A DNA stretch of 64,000 nt from Epichloe hybrida. Taxonomy: Eukaryota > Ascomycota > Sordariomycetes > Hypocreales > Clavicipitaceae. Of this stretch, positions 1-11,776 are shown in pieces (within the stretch, counting starts at the first letter, position 1; the number at the start of each line of letters is the position of its first letter). The DNA lies in assembly GCA_019022495.1 (NCBI GenBank), contig JAFEKR010000001.1, positions 2,294,001 to 2,358,000 of the forward strand, read 5' to 3'. Under the pieces are notes generated by a model. The model saw nothing but the letters and a program-made list of their open reading frames with translations, ran no database searches and was not told the DNA's origin. The translations under genes were made by a program, and so were the position numbers.

Positions 1-3000
1 TGATCGGGGTGTCAAACAACTCGAACTCCCCTTGATGGTTGCGAGGGCTGCGTCTTCGACCCGCGCTTCCTGGAAACCCAAACGTAGCTCGTGGCGTCAT
101 GGTGGGTGTTCGCAGCACCACGATTTTCTGACCAGGAGACGCGGCTGATCGAACGGATCGAATGGATCGGGAGATGCTTCTGGTAATCGGCCGATGACTA
201 GACATAGGCCGTGTAGGTGTTTTGAAAGGCTCCTTCGGCGTTTCGGCGTTGGCGTTGGGCAGAGGCGTGCATGGTCGGGCCACTGTCGGGCTCTTGAAGA
301 GCGCATCGATATCATCATCCTCGGAGTACTGATTATCTGTGCTAGTCGTGGCCAGGTTCTCTTTACCGTCGCTTATACCTTTCGGACGACAATCATCGGG
401 CGTCTGCACAACGTTCACGTCCAGCTCACCCAGTGTCTTCAGCACGCCTTCCTTCCGCGGTGAGGGAAACAGTAGCCTTTTGGTGCTGCCGACTGCATCG
501 TCAAACTCCACGTCTATGGGGCTCATGACTGTACCACTTCCGCGGCTTGCCCTCGAACGAGTTGATCCGGGGTTGGATTGCGCATCTAGACTGGCAGATG
601 CCTCCTCTCGATGACCCATGTCTTGATCCTGTTGAGTTTCCGATACAACTTCTCCTTCTTGCTGCTTCGGAGAAGATGGCTCCATGGGAGCGAGGGCATC
701 CGTGTGAAAATAGGCATCCGAGGTGGGATTCAGCAATCCGTCACTCTTGGCACGGGACCTCTTGGGTCGAGAGGTGCTTCGTCCAGAATTTCGTTTTCTG
801 CGTTCTTGGCCCAGTCGAGAAGCATCCCTGTCCCATCTGTCTTGCGGACGGTGGCTCTTACACTTGGTCAGCCAAATTCCGCAAGGATTGCATAGGAGCA
901 ATTCTTGCCACTTGGTCTTGTCATCATCCCCCCCGATATTCTTCTTGATGAGACGGTGCAAGGTGGGTTTCTCGTCGGCATCTCGGCGCAGAATCTCAAT
1001 CGCCGTGACTTTTCCGGGCTCTACGGAGTACTCGCAGTACTCAGGAACGCCTTCTTTTTCCTGCACCCAGATTTTTCGCCAAGTCGGCGTCTCGATCGCC
1101 CCGCAATTGCTACAGTACGGAGGCATCTCGCCATTCATGATGGCTGCCTCCAAACGCTGCTTGATGGCATGCTTCTTCACATGATTCTTGTTCGACCTCG
1201 TCATGGTAGGAGGAGAGGAGGGAGGGGGAATGGCGTCACTCCCCGCGACCAACGACTCCAGCAGCGCTTCATCGGAAGCGCTGGCAATTGAGACAACCGG
1301 GTCACTTGCAGGAATCGGCAGCGTCAAAGGACCGGTCGAGGCGGCGCGTTGCAGCGTTGACGGAGCTGGGGGCGCTGCACAGGACGATTCGGCAGCCATG
1401 GACCGGGACAGAGAGGACGGACCGGCGGGTTCGCTGGCGGGAACAGCCGGCAGAGCCAGAGGCCCAGCCGACTGAGACCGGCCTGGTTGTCGAGATGCTT
1501 TCGAAGTAGCAGGAGGTGCCGCAGGAGATGCCGCAGGAGACGCCGCAGAAGGTGCCGCAGAAGGTGCCACAGGAGGTGCCGCAGGGGGAGGAGGTTCGAA
1601 GCCCCTTTGGCCTTCTTGCTCCTCGCTGCACTCCTCGACGCCTGCTGGCGGTGAGGGCTCGATGGCAGTTTCAGGTGCAATGACTGGACTGCGCTCTGCA
1701 GCCATATTCTCCGTCGTATCCTCCGTCCCCTTTTCCATCTTGTCTTCCACTCCTGCCTCCTCGACGGTCAGAATTGGGTTTACAGGCTTCTCGTTCTCGA
1801 CAGCATCAGTCGTCGGGGGAGGAGTGGGAGCCATGGCTGGCGGGGACGCAGGCTGTCTCTTCTTCTTCTTGGCTGCCATCCTGACGGGTGGTTTCTTCAG
1901 TGGAGGCAAGGACTGGCTGTCAGCTGGCGCTTGTGATGGAGTCGAGTTCGGTTGAGGTGTGTTGTAGCTGCAGATGTGGACCAAGTCTTGTCCGCTCAGC
2001 CCAGCCTGCATCTGGAAAACTTTGATCGGAACGCCGCTGGCGTTTCGCGCTTCTGTGGGCTTTCGGGCCCGAACAGCACGAGGATGATGAATCGGGTTCG
2101 GGGCGACTTGCAGAGGCTGCTCATCACCAAGCAGCTTGTCCAAGTCATCGGCAGCAAAACGAGTATCGCGAAGAAGAGGTTCTCCTGAAGGCATGGGAGG
2201 AAGAACGGGGCTGGATGGCGGAGGACTAGATCGAATGAAAGGCGTCGTTCGTTGTACGGGCGGAGAAGAGCCGATATCAGCTGGGCTGCCGTCAGAATAC
2301 GTGGGAGTTGGAGCTATGGAGTCGGGTGATCGGCCATCCTCTTGATTTGGCGACATCGATTGCCTGAATTCTGCAAACGAAGAATTATTTGGGGCCGGCT
2401 GTTGGCTCAAGGTGGACTCTTGCCTGAGCATGCTAGCAGAGCCTGGCCCCCGGCCTTGAAGGCCACGTTGAGGACCCTCGGGAACTGGAGTCGGAGCGCG
2501 AGGAATTTCTTGGAGATGACTGTTATTGCCTGAAGCGGGGTCGATGTTGGCCAGAACGGGCCGAAAGTTGCGAAGTGAGCCAGAAGTGCTGGCAGCCACC
2601 CTCAAGGACTCGGGGTCGCTGGCAAAGGGATTGGGCGAAGCTCTCTCGACCACTGTAGTCTTGGCCCTCTTTTTGGCAGGACCGGCGTCCTCGCCCTCTG
2701 TGCCGTCTTCGTACCCAGACGTGTTGCCTTCCATGGCCTTCTTCCTGGGTCTGCCGCGGGGGCGACCTGTGGGCTGTTTTCTTCTCGGCGCTCTGTTCGA
2801 TGCTCGGCTCGACGGTCTTGACGATGCAGCTGCGGCACTATCTGTCCGCTGCTCACTGGTGTCCATGGGCATAGGGGCAATTCTCTGTAGTTCCTGCGCC
2901 GCCGCCGCCATTTGCTGGTGGTGATGTACAGGACCGAAGGAGTCACGTCTGCCCATCATGCTGGGGTGATGCCCATGGCCCTGCGACAACGCGGGAGAGG

Positions 3001-3785
3001 CAACACGTGAGACGTTGCTCATTTGCGTTTGGCTCTGGCCGATATGTGGGTTTGATTGTATGCAAGAGTTCCATTCAGAGGTGCCTGTGGGAGTCATGGC
3101 ACTCTCCATTGGTCTGTTCTGCTGCATGTCCGTGGTGTCGTGACGCATGTGGCTGTTTGGTCTTGCTGCCACTGCCAGGCGTAACCTGACCTCGAGCGTC
3201 TCGCGGTTGCCGCCCCCGAAAACGCCCAACACGTTCTTGGTCACTCGTCCCGTTACCATCTTGGGCTGCTGCATCATTGAGTCGTTTCGCATAGAGTTGA
3301 GGGCCCAAGATAGCAGGCCCTGTCCCACCAGGGGCGTGTCGGGCTCCGAGAAATCAACGGCGTAGATGGTGTAGTCAGTCTCTTGGCCAGCAAGCTCGGG
3401 ACTGCATTCCATGATGGCATGGATACATGACCGCAAATCGATGATGCCAATGGAATTGGTCTCGTCGATGGGCACTGTCTGGACGTGGAGTGTCTGCGGA
3501 TATCTGGCCAAGCAATTGACCTTGCTGTCCTTGTCGAACGTATAATGAACCTTGACTACAAACGCCGTGTTAGCCTAGAACAAACCAGAACGTGCACAAT
3601 TTTTCCTTGTCTTTGGACATACGGCCCACTGGTCTGACTTGAACACCAGATTCGTCAGCTTCGGCCTGCGGAGGCATTTGGTTTCGGCGGTGACTTTTTT
3701 GTTGTGGTGGAAGCTGTTGATGTTGTGCGTGCTGGCCGTTCCAAGGGCCGCTGCCCATGGGCGCGATGGGCATGGGCGACGCCAT
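1..3785 (-). CDS. ams2: Ams2/Spt21-type GATA zinc-finger transcription factor (3' end outside window)
   Basis: Two exons, 3623-3785 and 1-3555, around an intron at 3556-3622 (GTATGT donor, CTAAC branch, TAG acceptor). The frame stays open to the window edge, so about 1,240 codons are visible and the stop is missing. After the splice comes the conserved Ams2/Spt21 N-terminal domain (KVHYTFDKDSKVNCLARYPQ). A long low-complexity region rich in P, A, S and charged residues follows, with basic AT-hook-like RGRPRKK near residue 250. Near residues 865-945 is a GATA-like finger, YCSNCGAIETPTWRK, with its second pair in CNPCGIW. The two cysteine pairs are 70 residues apart instead of about 17-18. Ams2 and Spt21 activate histone gene transcription in S phase; that role here is by homology. 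Alanine/proline repeats are encoded at 1508-1587. An in-frame ATG at 3842 is a possible alternative start; 3785 was chosen because the extension is hydrophobic and unlike the family. Confidence 0.88.
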
Positions 3786-5532
3786 GGCTGGCTTTTTGAG
3801 GAAGACAATGTGAAAAAGTGCCCAAAAAAACGAAGACAACAACGCAGAATCTAGAGATCCAGAGATCTAGGAGTAGAGTAAAAATGTGTGTGCGGGTAAT
3901 CAACTGTACGATGATCAAACGGGGGAGGCGGGTGTCATGTTCGTGACGCGCGCTGGTGCTGCCCTTTGGCTGGTCGCGTTGGCACCCGACGTGAAGGCGT
4001 GAGTGAGAGTGGATCGGCCACTTTAAACCAGCTGCAGGCGCGCGACGAACGGGCCGGGGCTAGGCTTGCCAGCTGCGCAGCTGTCAAAGACTTTTCAGCA
4101 AGACAGAGAGACGAAGGGGAGGGTTAAGGGAAAAAACGATGCAGGAGCAAAGATGTCAACGATCGGCGATTGTGAAGCAGAAGAGCAATATTAGCAAGCG
4201 TGGGCGTGCTTTGTTTTGCCGAAAGACAACAATACCCGACGTGCAGAGCAGCCGAATTACCCACTGTTAGTTGTTCAGGCCTTGGATGCTCGAGGGCCGC
4301 TTTCCAGTGCAGATCCGGATTCGGTGTCAATGAGGACTATAAAAGCCAACACACCCGAGTCGCGCCAACACACGTGATGATGATGGATGGTAACGGATCC
4401 GTAGACGTTGAAGTTTCGTCGCTCGCTATCAATAACTGGTGAAAATGACCACACTTCTTCTGACATGTGGAGCAGCACCGACTGGAGCCCCACCCGCCGA
4501 ACCTGGGCCTTGTCCCCCGAGACCACGACTCCGGGACCACTTTCGGTTTCGGTTAAAGTGACAAGTCGTACCTGCCCTGACCAGTGACAGCCAATGAGTG
4601 TGAGTCGAGGGAGTGACTCAGTGAGGGAGGGAGCAGCAGAGAGAGAGAGGTTCAATGGCAAAGCTAGGCCATGCCCGGGCTTATGAAGTTGCTCGCTCCG
4701 TCTGGCCCGTCTCGCCCGTCTGGCCCGTCTGACCTGGCAACCAGCCGTTGATTTAATAGTGACCTGGCCAAATTGGCGAGAGATATTTCCGGTTTTCCGT
4801 CTTTCCTTCCCTGAGGACGTGTGAAGACGGCCCTGCTTGTTGCCCTGCTTTGTTCTCGAGGGGAAGCCGAGTTTCAGGTCTCGCCTCCTGGATGTTTCTT
4901 CATCTCGTCATTTTCCCCCATCTCATCTTCGTCCACGAGGAGGAAAACCGGGCGGTCCGATCCTATTTATATCCCAACAAGCTGTCGCGCGCGCCGAGGA
5001 TGAAGTGAAGCCATCATGCACAACCCCTCTCATCCTGTCACGTTCCTTCCACCCACACCCCATGTATGTATGTATGTACATTCTCTCAGAGGTGAGGCGA
5101 ACCAGATCCCGCTTCTCCCTTGATTGAAAACCCGCTTTTTGTCTCTCTGGTGACTTTCCTAGGCGGGTCTTGCCCCTTGTTGCCTTCTTCGTCTTGGTAG
5201 AATGAGGGCATTCCAATAGTTAGGCTGCCATCCGAGTCTTGCACGAAAAAAAGTGGCGCAGCCGACTGACCACCACTTGGGCTAGTACTAGCACCCGCAG
5301 ACAACTAGAGGTTATTCCGCCCGCCACAATCCGCCATGTAGTTTCCACACCACCAACACCTATTCACTCATAATCACCCCATCTGCACGCATTTAACCGT
5401 CTTATCTCAGCGCAATGTTTACCAAGTACTTGCAACCATTATCATGGTTTATCTTATAGCACACGCACTGTGTTTTTCATCTGTATTGTACAAGGCAAAA
5501 GTCCCCTATTCCTTTTTTATTTGCATCCTAGA
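3786..5532. other. Intergenic stretch between ams2 5' end and hydrolase 3' end
   Basis: I see no gene. It should hold the ams2 promoter and 5' leader (right after 3785) and the 3' flank of the hydrolase gene. Short low-complexity tracts are present: CCCGTCTGGC-like copies around 4695-4735 and (ATGT)n around 5063-5079. The ORFs here are short, lack recognisable domains and are not supported. Confidence 0.6.
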
Positions 5533-7208
5533 TTACAGCCGGCTACTTGCTGACGTGTCCTCGCTCACCCATTTCGCTTTTCCTTGAGCGTCGACTGACG
5601 TTTTGCGGCCGATGATCTCATGGACGATATCGGCGATGCCTTGCCGTCCATTTCTTGACGCAATAATGGTCCTGGCAAGCTCCTTGGGCGTGTAGCTGTT
5701 ACCACTGACGACGGCTTGGATCTCCTTCTCGGTGGGCACACCAAGACCATGGTAGGGGTACTCCGAATAGGTGCGGTCGGTGAAGAGTTGCAGAGGCTGG
5801 CCCTGTTCGAATTCGAAGAAGGGTCGGGACACGTCTTCGCTTGCAGGGATGGCCTCGAGTGGCTCAGGTTGCCATTTGGGCTTCTCCTTACGAACCAGGA
5901 GCGCCGTGACGCCTTCCGTGAAGTCGTGATGTTGCATGAACTTGCTGGCCATCTGGTGCTCCTTGTTGAATGCTTCGGCAATGTCCCACTTGCCCCCGAC
6001 ACGCATCTGCCTCAGCGTCACATGCACCGCGGTTGGGGATCGCTTCTGCAAGGTGGCCAGCGTCTTTTGGGCCCACTCCTCTGTTTCGCCTCTTTCATCC
6101 TTCAGGGCAGCGATGACGTCTGCAACGTGGTTCTTGCTGAAGCATCTGTCAATGGCCTGTCGGACCGCGCCACCGAGCTGCATGGCCTGGTCATACGGCA
6201 AACCAGTGCAGAACTCGTCCAGAGTGTCGTTGATGATGGCAAGTCTGTTGGGCAGGGAATCGTCGTCCCTGAATCTCAGCTCGGCCAGGCGAGCTTCGAG
6301 GTCAGGCAAACTCGTCGAGTGAAGGTAATGTGTGGCGACACCAGAGTAGAAGACGTTGGGGCCGGTCAGGCGATCGCTCGTCAAGGCGAGATAGGTACCA
6401 ACAGCCCCATTCATCCGAGGCAGGAAGAAGGAGGCTCCCACGTCGGGGAAGAAGCCGATGGTCGTCTCGGGCATGGCAAAGACGGTTTTCTCGGTCGCAA
6501 TGCGGAACGGGGCGTGAATGCTGAGGCCGACCCCTCCACCCATGGTGATTCCATCCATGAAGGCAATGTACGGCTTCTGATACGTAGCAATGTAGTGATC
6601 GAGCTTGTATTCGAGGCCAAAGTAGTCGGCCGACTTTTTCCATCCATCGCTGCCCTCCTGATTGTACTGAGCCAGCGCGGCCACGTCACCGCCCGCACAC
6701 AGGGCCTTTTCTCCAGCACCCTTCATCACCACGATATTGGCCATGTCAGACTTTTCCCATTCGACCAACCGGGGCACAATCTTGCGAATCATGGAGCCGT
6801 TGAGAGAGTTGAGCTTCTCGGGTCGGTTGAGCATGACGGTACGCAGACCATATCTGCTCTCGAAAACGACGTCGTTGACTTCGTCGCCAGGCAGCTCCTT
6901 GATGGTCGTGGCCTCGGCGGAAAGCTATGGGCAGAACAAACCCCCGAGCAGTTAGCGAAACCAATTTGTCCATGCTCATCGTCAAACTTGACGATTGCTC
7001 GGGAGCTCACGACTGCTCGTCAATTGCCAGTCGCCAGTCAAGAGCAAAGGGGGGGGGGGGAAGAGGTAGGCAGGATTTTCCGTACAGGTCGAGCGCCGAT
7101 GGAGCTCAGCACTTGGGCAGAATGCGCCATGTTGAGATTTCTTCTCAAGCTCCAGCCTGCGGCGTTGGCGGCTGACCCAGCTCGCACGGCAAACGCCCGG
7201 AAAGACAT
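5533..7208 (-). CDS. ehd3: 3-hydroxyisobutyryl-CoA hydrolase, mitochondrial (enoyl-CoA hydratase superfamily)
   Basis: Exons 7086-7208 and 5533-6924; intron 6925-7085 with GTACGG donor, CTAAC near 6951 and CATAG acceptor; 504 aa. The enzyme hydrolyses 3-hydroxyisobutyryl-CoA in valine catabolism. The N-terminus (MSFRAFAVRAGSAANAAGWS) is rich in Ala, Arg and Ser without acids, as in a mitochondrial presequence. The crotonase fold is clear: LNRPEKLNSLN, the oxyanion segment CAGGDVAAL and GGGVGLSIHAPFRIATE. MPETTIGFFPDVGASFF follows, and its Glu (about 194) and Asp (about 202) match the catalytic pair of HIBCH. The protein ends in Ser-Arg-Leu, a canonical type 1 peroxisomal targeting tripeptide (codons AGC CGG CTG TAA). 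The gene is convergent with nothing nearby. A 501-codon antisense ORF covers it and is a codon-bias shadow. Confidence 0.93.
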
Positions 7209-8152
7209 TTGGGAGGCGTGAGTCGAGGTGAGGAACGGGTGCGCTTCCTTTCCCGAAGAGTGCGCATCGAATAGCCGCGGCAAAGAAGGTTTGCCTTTGA
7301 GGTGCGGATACGGAGTATTCCGTATGGGCTAATCCGTACAGGATAGCGAAAAGTCGTAGGGAGAAAGTCCGGGAATTACCCGCAGTAGCTGCACTCAAAG
7401 CTTCGACCCTTCAACAAACCCCACCCATCGGATCCCTCACATTGTGTGCGTACGGTTGTGCGCGAAACCTGCCTGGGATTGTTGCAATCAACAAGCGTGC
7501 CAACAGCTTGATGCTGGGAAGTCCAGGAAAAGGAAAATGCCGAAAAGACGTCGGCTCGGAGATGCGGCAACAAGGCAGTTGGTTCAAAAGTAGTAGAAAA
7601 CGTGCGAGAGGTCTTGTTTTATTTTAATGACGGAAAGCAGGCGAGCCCTGACGGTGTTTGCCATTGAATTTGGATTCACCACTGCTCACTGCTCACTGCT
7701 CACTGCTCACTGCTCACTGCTCACTGCTCACTGCTCACTGCTCACTGCTCACTGCTCACTGCTCATAACCGTACTCACCCGCTTGGATGTGTGGTGTGTA
7801 TTTCATGACACCCATACCGGACTCTGGAGCACCAACCAAAGGGAACTAGCAAAGTCATCTGTGTCCTGGCCTTCTTCCATTTTGCAATACCCTACATCTT
7901 TCCCTGCATTTTTTCACTCATCACACACACTTCTTCCTAGTGCTTCATGAACATGGTTGACAAGGATGAACCACTTTTATTTTCCACATGTTGGTGTCAG
8001 GCACTGATTTGATGCAGGTGGGGCTATCGAACCTTAGATCTGGTGCAAGTGCTGATACCATCCGTCACATTTCAACGTGGTTCCGGGGGGCTACACGAGC
8101 ATTGTTGGGCGGCTCAATCTTGTGGTCTCGTCTCCGTAGCCAATTCCCATCA
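7209..8152. other. Intergenic stretch upstream of the hydrolase, with a 7-bp satellite
   Basis: No gene seen. It lies between the hydrolase start (minus strand) and the GH55 stop, so it contains the hydrolase promoter. The palindrome-like TACGGAGTATTCCGTA is at 7309-7324, about 100 bp upstream of the start codon. The main structure is the ACTGCTC tandem array, listed separately. Confidence 0.6.
7681..7764. repeat. Tandem 7-mer array, ACTGCTC x 12
   Basis: Twelve perfect head-to-tail copies of ACTGCTC (84 bp). The unit is not a multiple of three and lies in intergenic DNA, so it is non-coding. A related array with one base changed (GCTTACT) lies at 20285-20319. Confidence 0.95.
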
Positions 8153-11100
8153 TCATGATTCATGATGCAGGGGCGGCATGCCGATTTCCTCTTCCGACCC
8201 GGCCAGCCAGGCAACAAGGGATGACAGAAAGCCGTTCTGGTTCTGCGCGGCTGGTGTGGCGGACGAGTTTACCAGGCTTACCATTTGCTTCATCGCCTTG
8301 GTGGCGAGTGAGTATATCCAGACGTTGGAGCTCTGCTTAATCTGGACTGCCGAGGTTTGGCAGTCCTCGCTGCCGAGGCAAGCTTGGGAGTAGTTCGAGA
8401 AGAAGCTGTACAACCCTGCGCTGTATACATGGATTCCCGTCGAGTCAACAATTCGGAGAGCCCACGCCATGGCGCATCTCAGGTCCGTCGCAGAACAGTC
8501 CTCGAAGGCGGGGTCGTTTGGGAAGATGCCGGTGGTGAATGGGGCGGGCGCGCGAGGGCTGGGCTGATAATACGGCGTTTCTGTCTGTATCATGCCCAGG
8601 AAGATGTTCTTGGCATTGGACAGCTGGTATTGATACAGGACATTGTGCTCCGAAGCTGTCCCCCAGAGCCATGTCGGCTTGCGGCTCTCAATGAGTATCC
8701 CTTTTGGGAAATGTACAAATGTCAGATGCATCCCCGTAACCGTGTATGTGTCAAAGTTTGATTGCGTCAACGGAACCCATTACCTCTTCCAACGTAAACA
8801 TCGATCTGGGTCTGCTCGGTGACGTCTAGGTCATGATCTAGATCGTCGTTAGCGACGTGGTGGCGGCAACGTTGCTAAAGTCTGTCTCACCAGCCGTCCA
8901 TGCCCAGATGTTCTCGAGATATGCGCTCGAGGACCGTGTAAGATGTAGAAGTAGAGCTGCCCCAACGCAGTGTCTGTTGACTCTGCCCGTGTTTTTCGGG
9001 CAATCACGAGCTTGCAAGCCGCTCTTGACGGTGCCTCCAACTCTGATGGGTGAGTCTGACCAGTGACGTGACGTGACAACAGGATTGATTAGCTTGGGAA
9101 CAACTCGGCGGGCAGATCAGATCAGATCTGAGATGAGTTAATTTGCTTGTACGTACTCCACATGGCCGCCGATCCTTGAGTACTCTCGTGAACGTTCCAC
9201 TCAACGACTACCGCACCAACTGAGCCTGCGTATGCCGTGAACAGCATGTCAGATATCTCGACAACACCCGAGTCTCCAGGCTTCCCCACTCTGACCACAG
9301 GCCTGGGCTGCCGCTCGTCTTGGAACTTCGCGCCCACGCCGATGATCATCGGCCAGACTTGGCCGACAATTCTCGAGCCCACTGGGATATTGATCGTATC
9401 CGAAACGACGTAGGCGCCGTAAGGGAAAAACACTATGGATCCAGCGTTTGCCGCATGCTCCAGAACTCGGTTGATGGTGGCTGTGTCATCTGTCGCATGG
9501 TCGCCCTTGGCGCCCATCGACTTGATGTTGATGAAGCTCGATCCGAGAACGTCCTGATATGTGGGCGCGCTTCGAGAAAAGATGTTGCCGAACGGCGAAA
9601 CAGTCAGGCCGCTCGTTCTGTTCGCTGCCGGTATGTTCCTTCCGTTCTGGAACTGCGACGCTTCGACATCCTTGTGGACCATTTTTCCGAACCCCCAAGA
9701 CTCGACAACTTTGTCCTCCCCTCCCGGGATCAGATCGGCTTCCGTGACGACGTCCTTGATAATTGCTTTGGTTCTTTGGAATCTGCAGTTCTGCACCAGC
9801 ATTGACGTTGAGTTCTCTTGCAGCAGACTTGTGCGAATCCCGACGCTCAGATCGGTGAACTTGGAGTCGAGAAGCACGAATGAGCCAGTAGCTCCTTGAC
9901 CGGTGCCACCTGGTCCCCCCGCCTGTACCAAAACCCCCCCCCCCCCCCAGAATGTCAATCAAAGTTCATCGTACATGTGTTTTGGTGATGGAAACGTCCA
10001 CTTACGCCACCGACAATGACTATTCCTGTTTGCGATAGGTCTTTTGATCCGATGATGGCAATGTTATGCATCGACCACGCCCAATCCCAGTGAATCTGAA
10101 CCGCCGTCTTACAATTGAAGAATAGCAGATTTCGACTCGTGAATTGTTGGTTACCGAAATATGCTCTGACGACGAGACCGAGGTCAGTTCAGGAACGTTA
10201 GTCTCAACAGCCGTTCTCGGAGCAACATCCAGTGGCGGCATGATATATTGTCTTGCTGCATATCTAGACGCTTGAGAAGGAGAGAAAAGCAAGGATGACA
10301 GCGTCGTCTTACCCGAGGTTACCTCCCTGAAAGTACAGCTCTGACATGGAACCACCACTTCCATTCTCCATGAATATGCCCTGCAAGACAATTCATTAGA
10401 AACTTCATTCCAGCTTTGGGGAAATGGCAAGCTCAAACCTGCTGGGTCGTCCCCGGCTTCATATAAAAGTCAATCCTGGTAAGGTCGGTGGCTTGCGCCA
10501 CTTGCCAATGAATCCCGCACACGTATGCGTCGGGGTTCGTATTCGTGATATCAATGACAAAGTTGCGGATAGATCTTTGGAAATTATTCTGTGGAATATA
10601 CCTGTTGGAAAAGAATTTCAGCCCATAGACTCCTTGGAGTAGGCACACTGTGATTTGAAACAAAAACAAAAAAATAAATAAATAAAAACCACCACTCGGT
10701 GGCACTCACCAGGAAGCCCCGCCCCCCCCTTCCACGTAGACGTTGGAAGACATGACTCCCAGACCGACGAAACTCTTGGCTGCTAGAATAATGGGGCGAT
10801 TTACTGGCTGAAAAACGCGTCAGCCTGGCCAGAGATGAACGGTCGGGTGAAAGTCGATGAACTCACATTTCCCAAAAACTGAGTGTTGTAATACTGAATG
10901 ATGGAAGAGCTCACGAGATACGTGCCACTGGGAAAGTAAATCACTGCTGGCTTTTCGGTGCTTGATCCGCATAGACGCCCGCACCGATCACCATCGCTGA
11001 TAGCGCGATTGATGGCCGCGGTGTCATCAGTAACACCGTCTCCCTTTGCGCCATAGTCGTAAACGTTGCGAAAAACCTGCAAGATTCTTTATGAGCGACC

Positions 11101-11776
11101 AAAGCTAGCTAATAGCTGGGGCTTGTCGCAGGGACTCGGAGGGATTGGGCGGCACCTCGTAATTGTCTCCAGCAGAAGTTGCGCGACCGTTCATGTTCAT
11201 CGACTCCATCCAAAACTCGCCGGCATGTCGCTTTCGAGAGATCAAAGGAGAATTGTTCGCGTCATGCTTTGCCGACCAATGCTGTGCCTTGAGAGATGCC
11301 ACAGTGGCTTGCTGCTGTTCCATACTCGCAGTGTGATGCTTGGTGAGCTCGGCAACTATTGCTGCAGCGCGGATCAACTTATCAGGTACGACGTAATCGA
11401 CGACAGGGAAGTTTGTTGTGTCTCTTCTCCGATATCCTTCGCGGACAAGGGAAACCGGATGTGACGCGTCTGGTGTCACGGCTGGTGGGAACTCCAATTT
11501 GTTCAACCGTGGGTTTTGCAGGCGGTTCCTGTTGGCTGCTCGTAAAGCGGGCAAAGCCTGCTCAACAAGTGACTTCGCATCCTCTCTCGTCTTGTTATGG
11601 GATAATGCAGCTTTATGACCCATGTCTTGGCCGCCTCCCGCGTCAGTCCTGCGAAGACTTGAATCGGATACGGCATGGCCATGTTGACCGAATGCCAAGG
11701 CAAATGTAATGAGAACAGACGACAGCAGAAACGAAAGCGAAAGAGAGTGAACCGAGAACAAGTGATGAGTAGCCAT
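8153..11776 (-). CDS. Secreted glycoside hydrolase family 55 beta-1,3-glucanase
   Basis: Ten exons: 11156-11776, 10867-11076, 10710-10807, 10439-10601, 10313-10380, 10006-10165, 9157-9922, 8891-9055, 8784-8837 and 8153-8700. They sum to 2,853 nt (950 aa) with all phases consistent. GH55 enzymes are exo- or endo-beta-1,3-glucanases made of two right-handed beta-helix domains. Both helix starts are visible: VYDYGAKGDGVTDDTAAIN near residue 212 and IKSMGAKGDHATDDTATIN near 573. Further family signatures are WYIPQNNFQRSIRNFVID, WGTASEHNVLYQYQ and the C-terminal NYSQACLGSEDCQ. The N-terminus is a hydrophobic signal peptide (LSLSFLLSSVLITFALAF). A 129-residue pro-region or linker precedes the first helix, longer than in many GH55 enzymes. 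Likely roles are degradation of foreign beta-glucan or own-wall remodelling; the sequence does not decide between them. Confidence 0.93.

Noticed and set aside
5716..7221. 501-codon plus-strand ORF over the hydrolase gene
   Set aside because: It is exactly antisense to a well-supported conserved enzyme; its translation has no domain and mirrors the codon bias of the real gene.
7681..7764. Heptamer array as a CRISPR or telomere-like repeat
   Set aside because: No spacers between units, and ACTGCTC is not a TTAGGG-type telomeric unit; the locus is internal to core genes.
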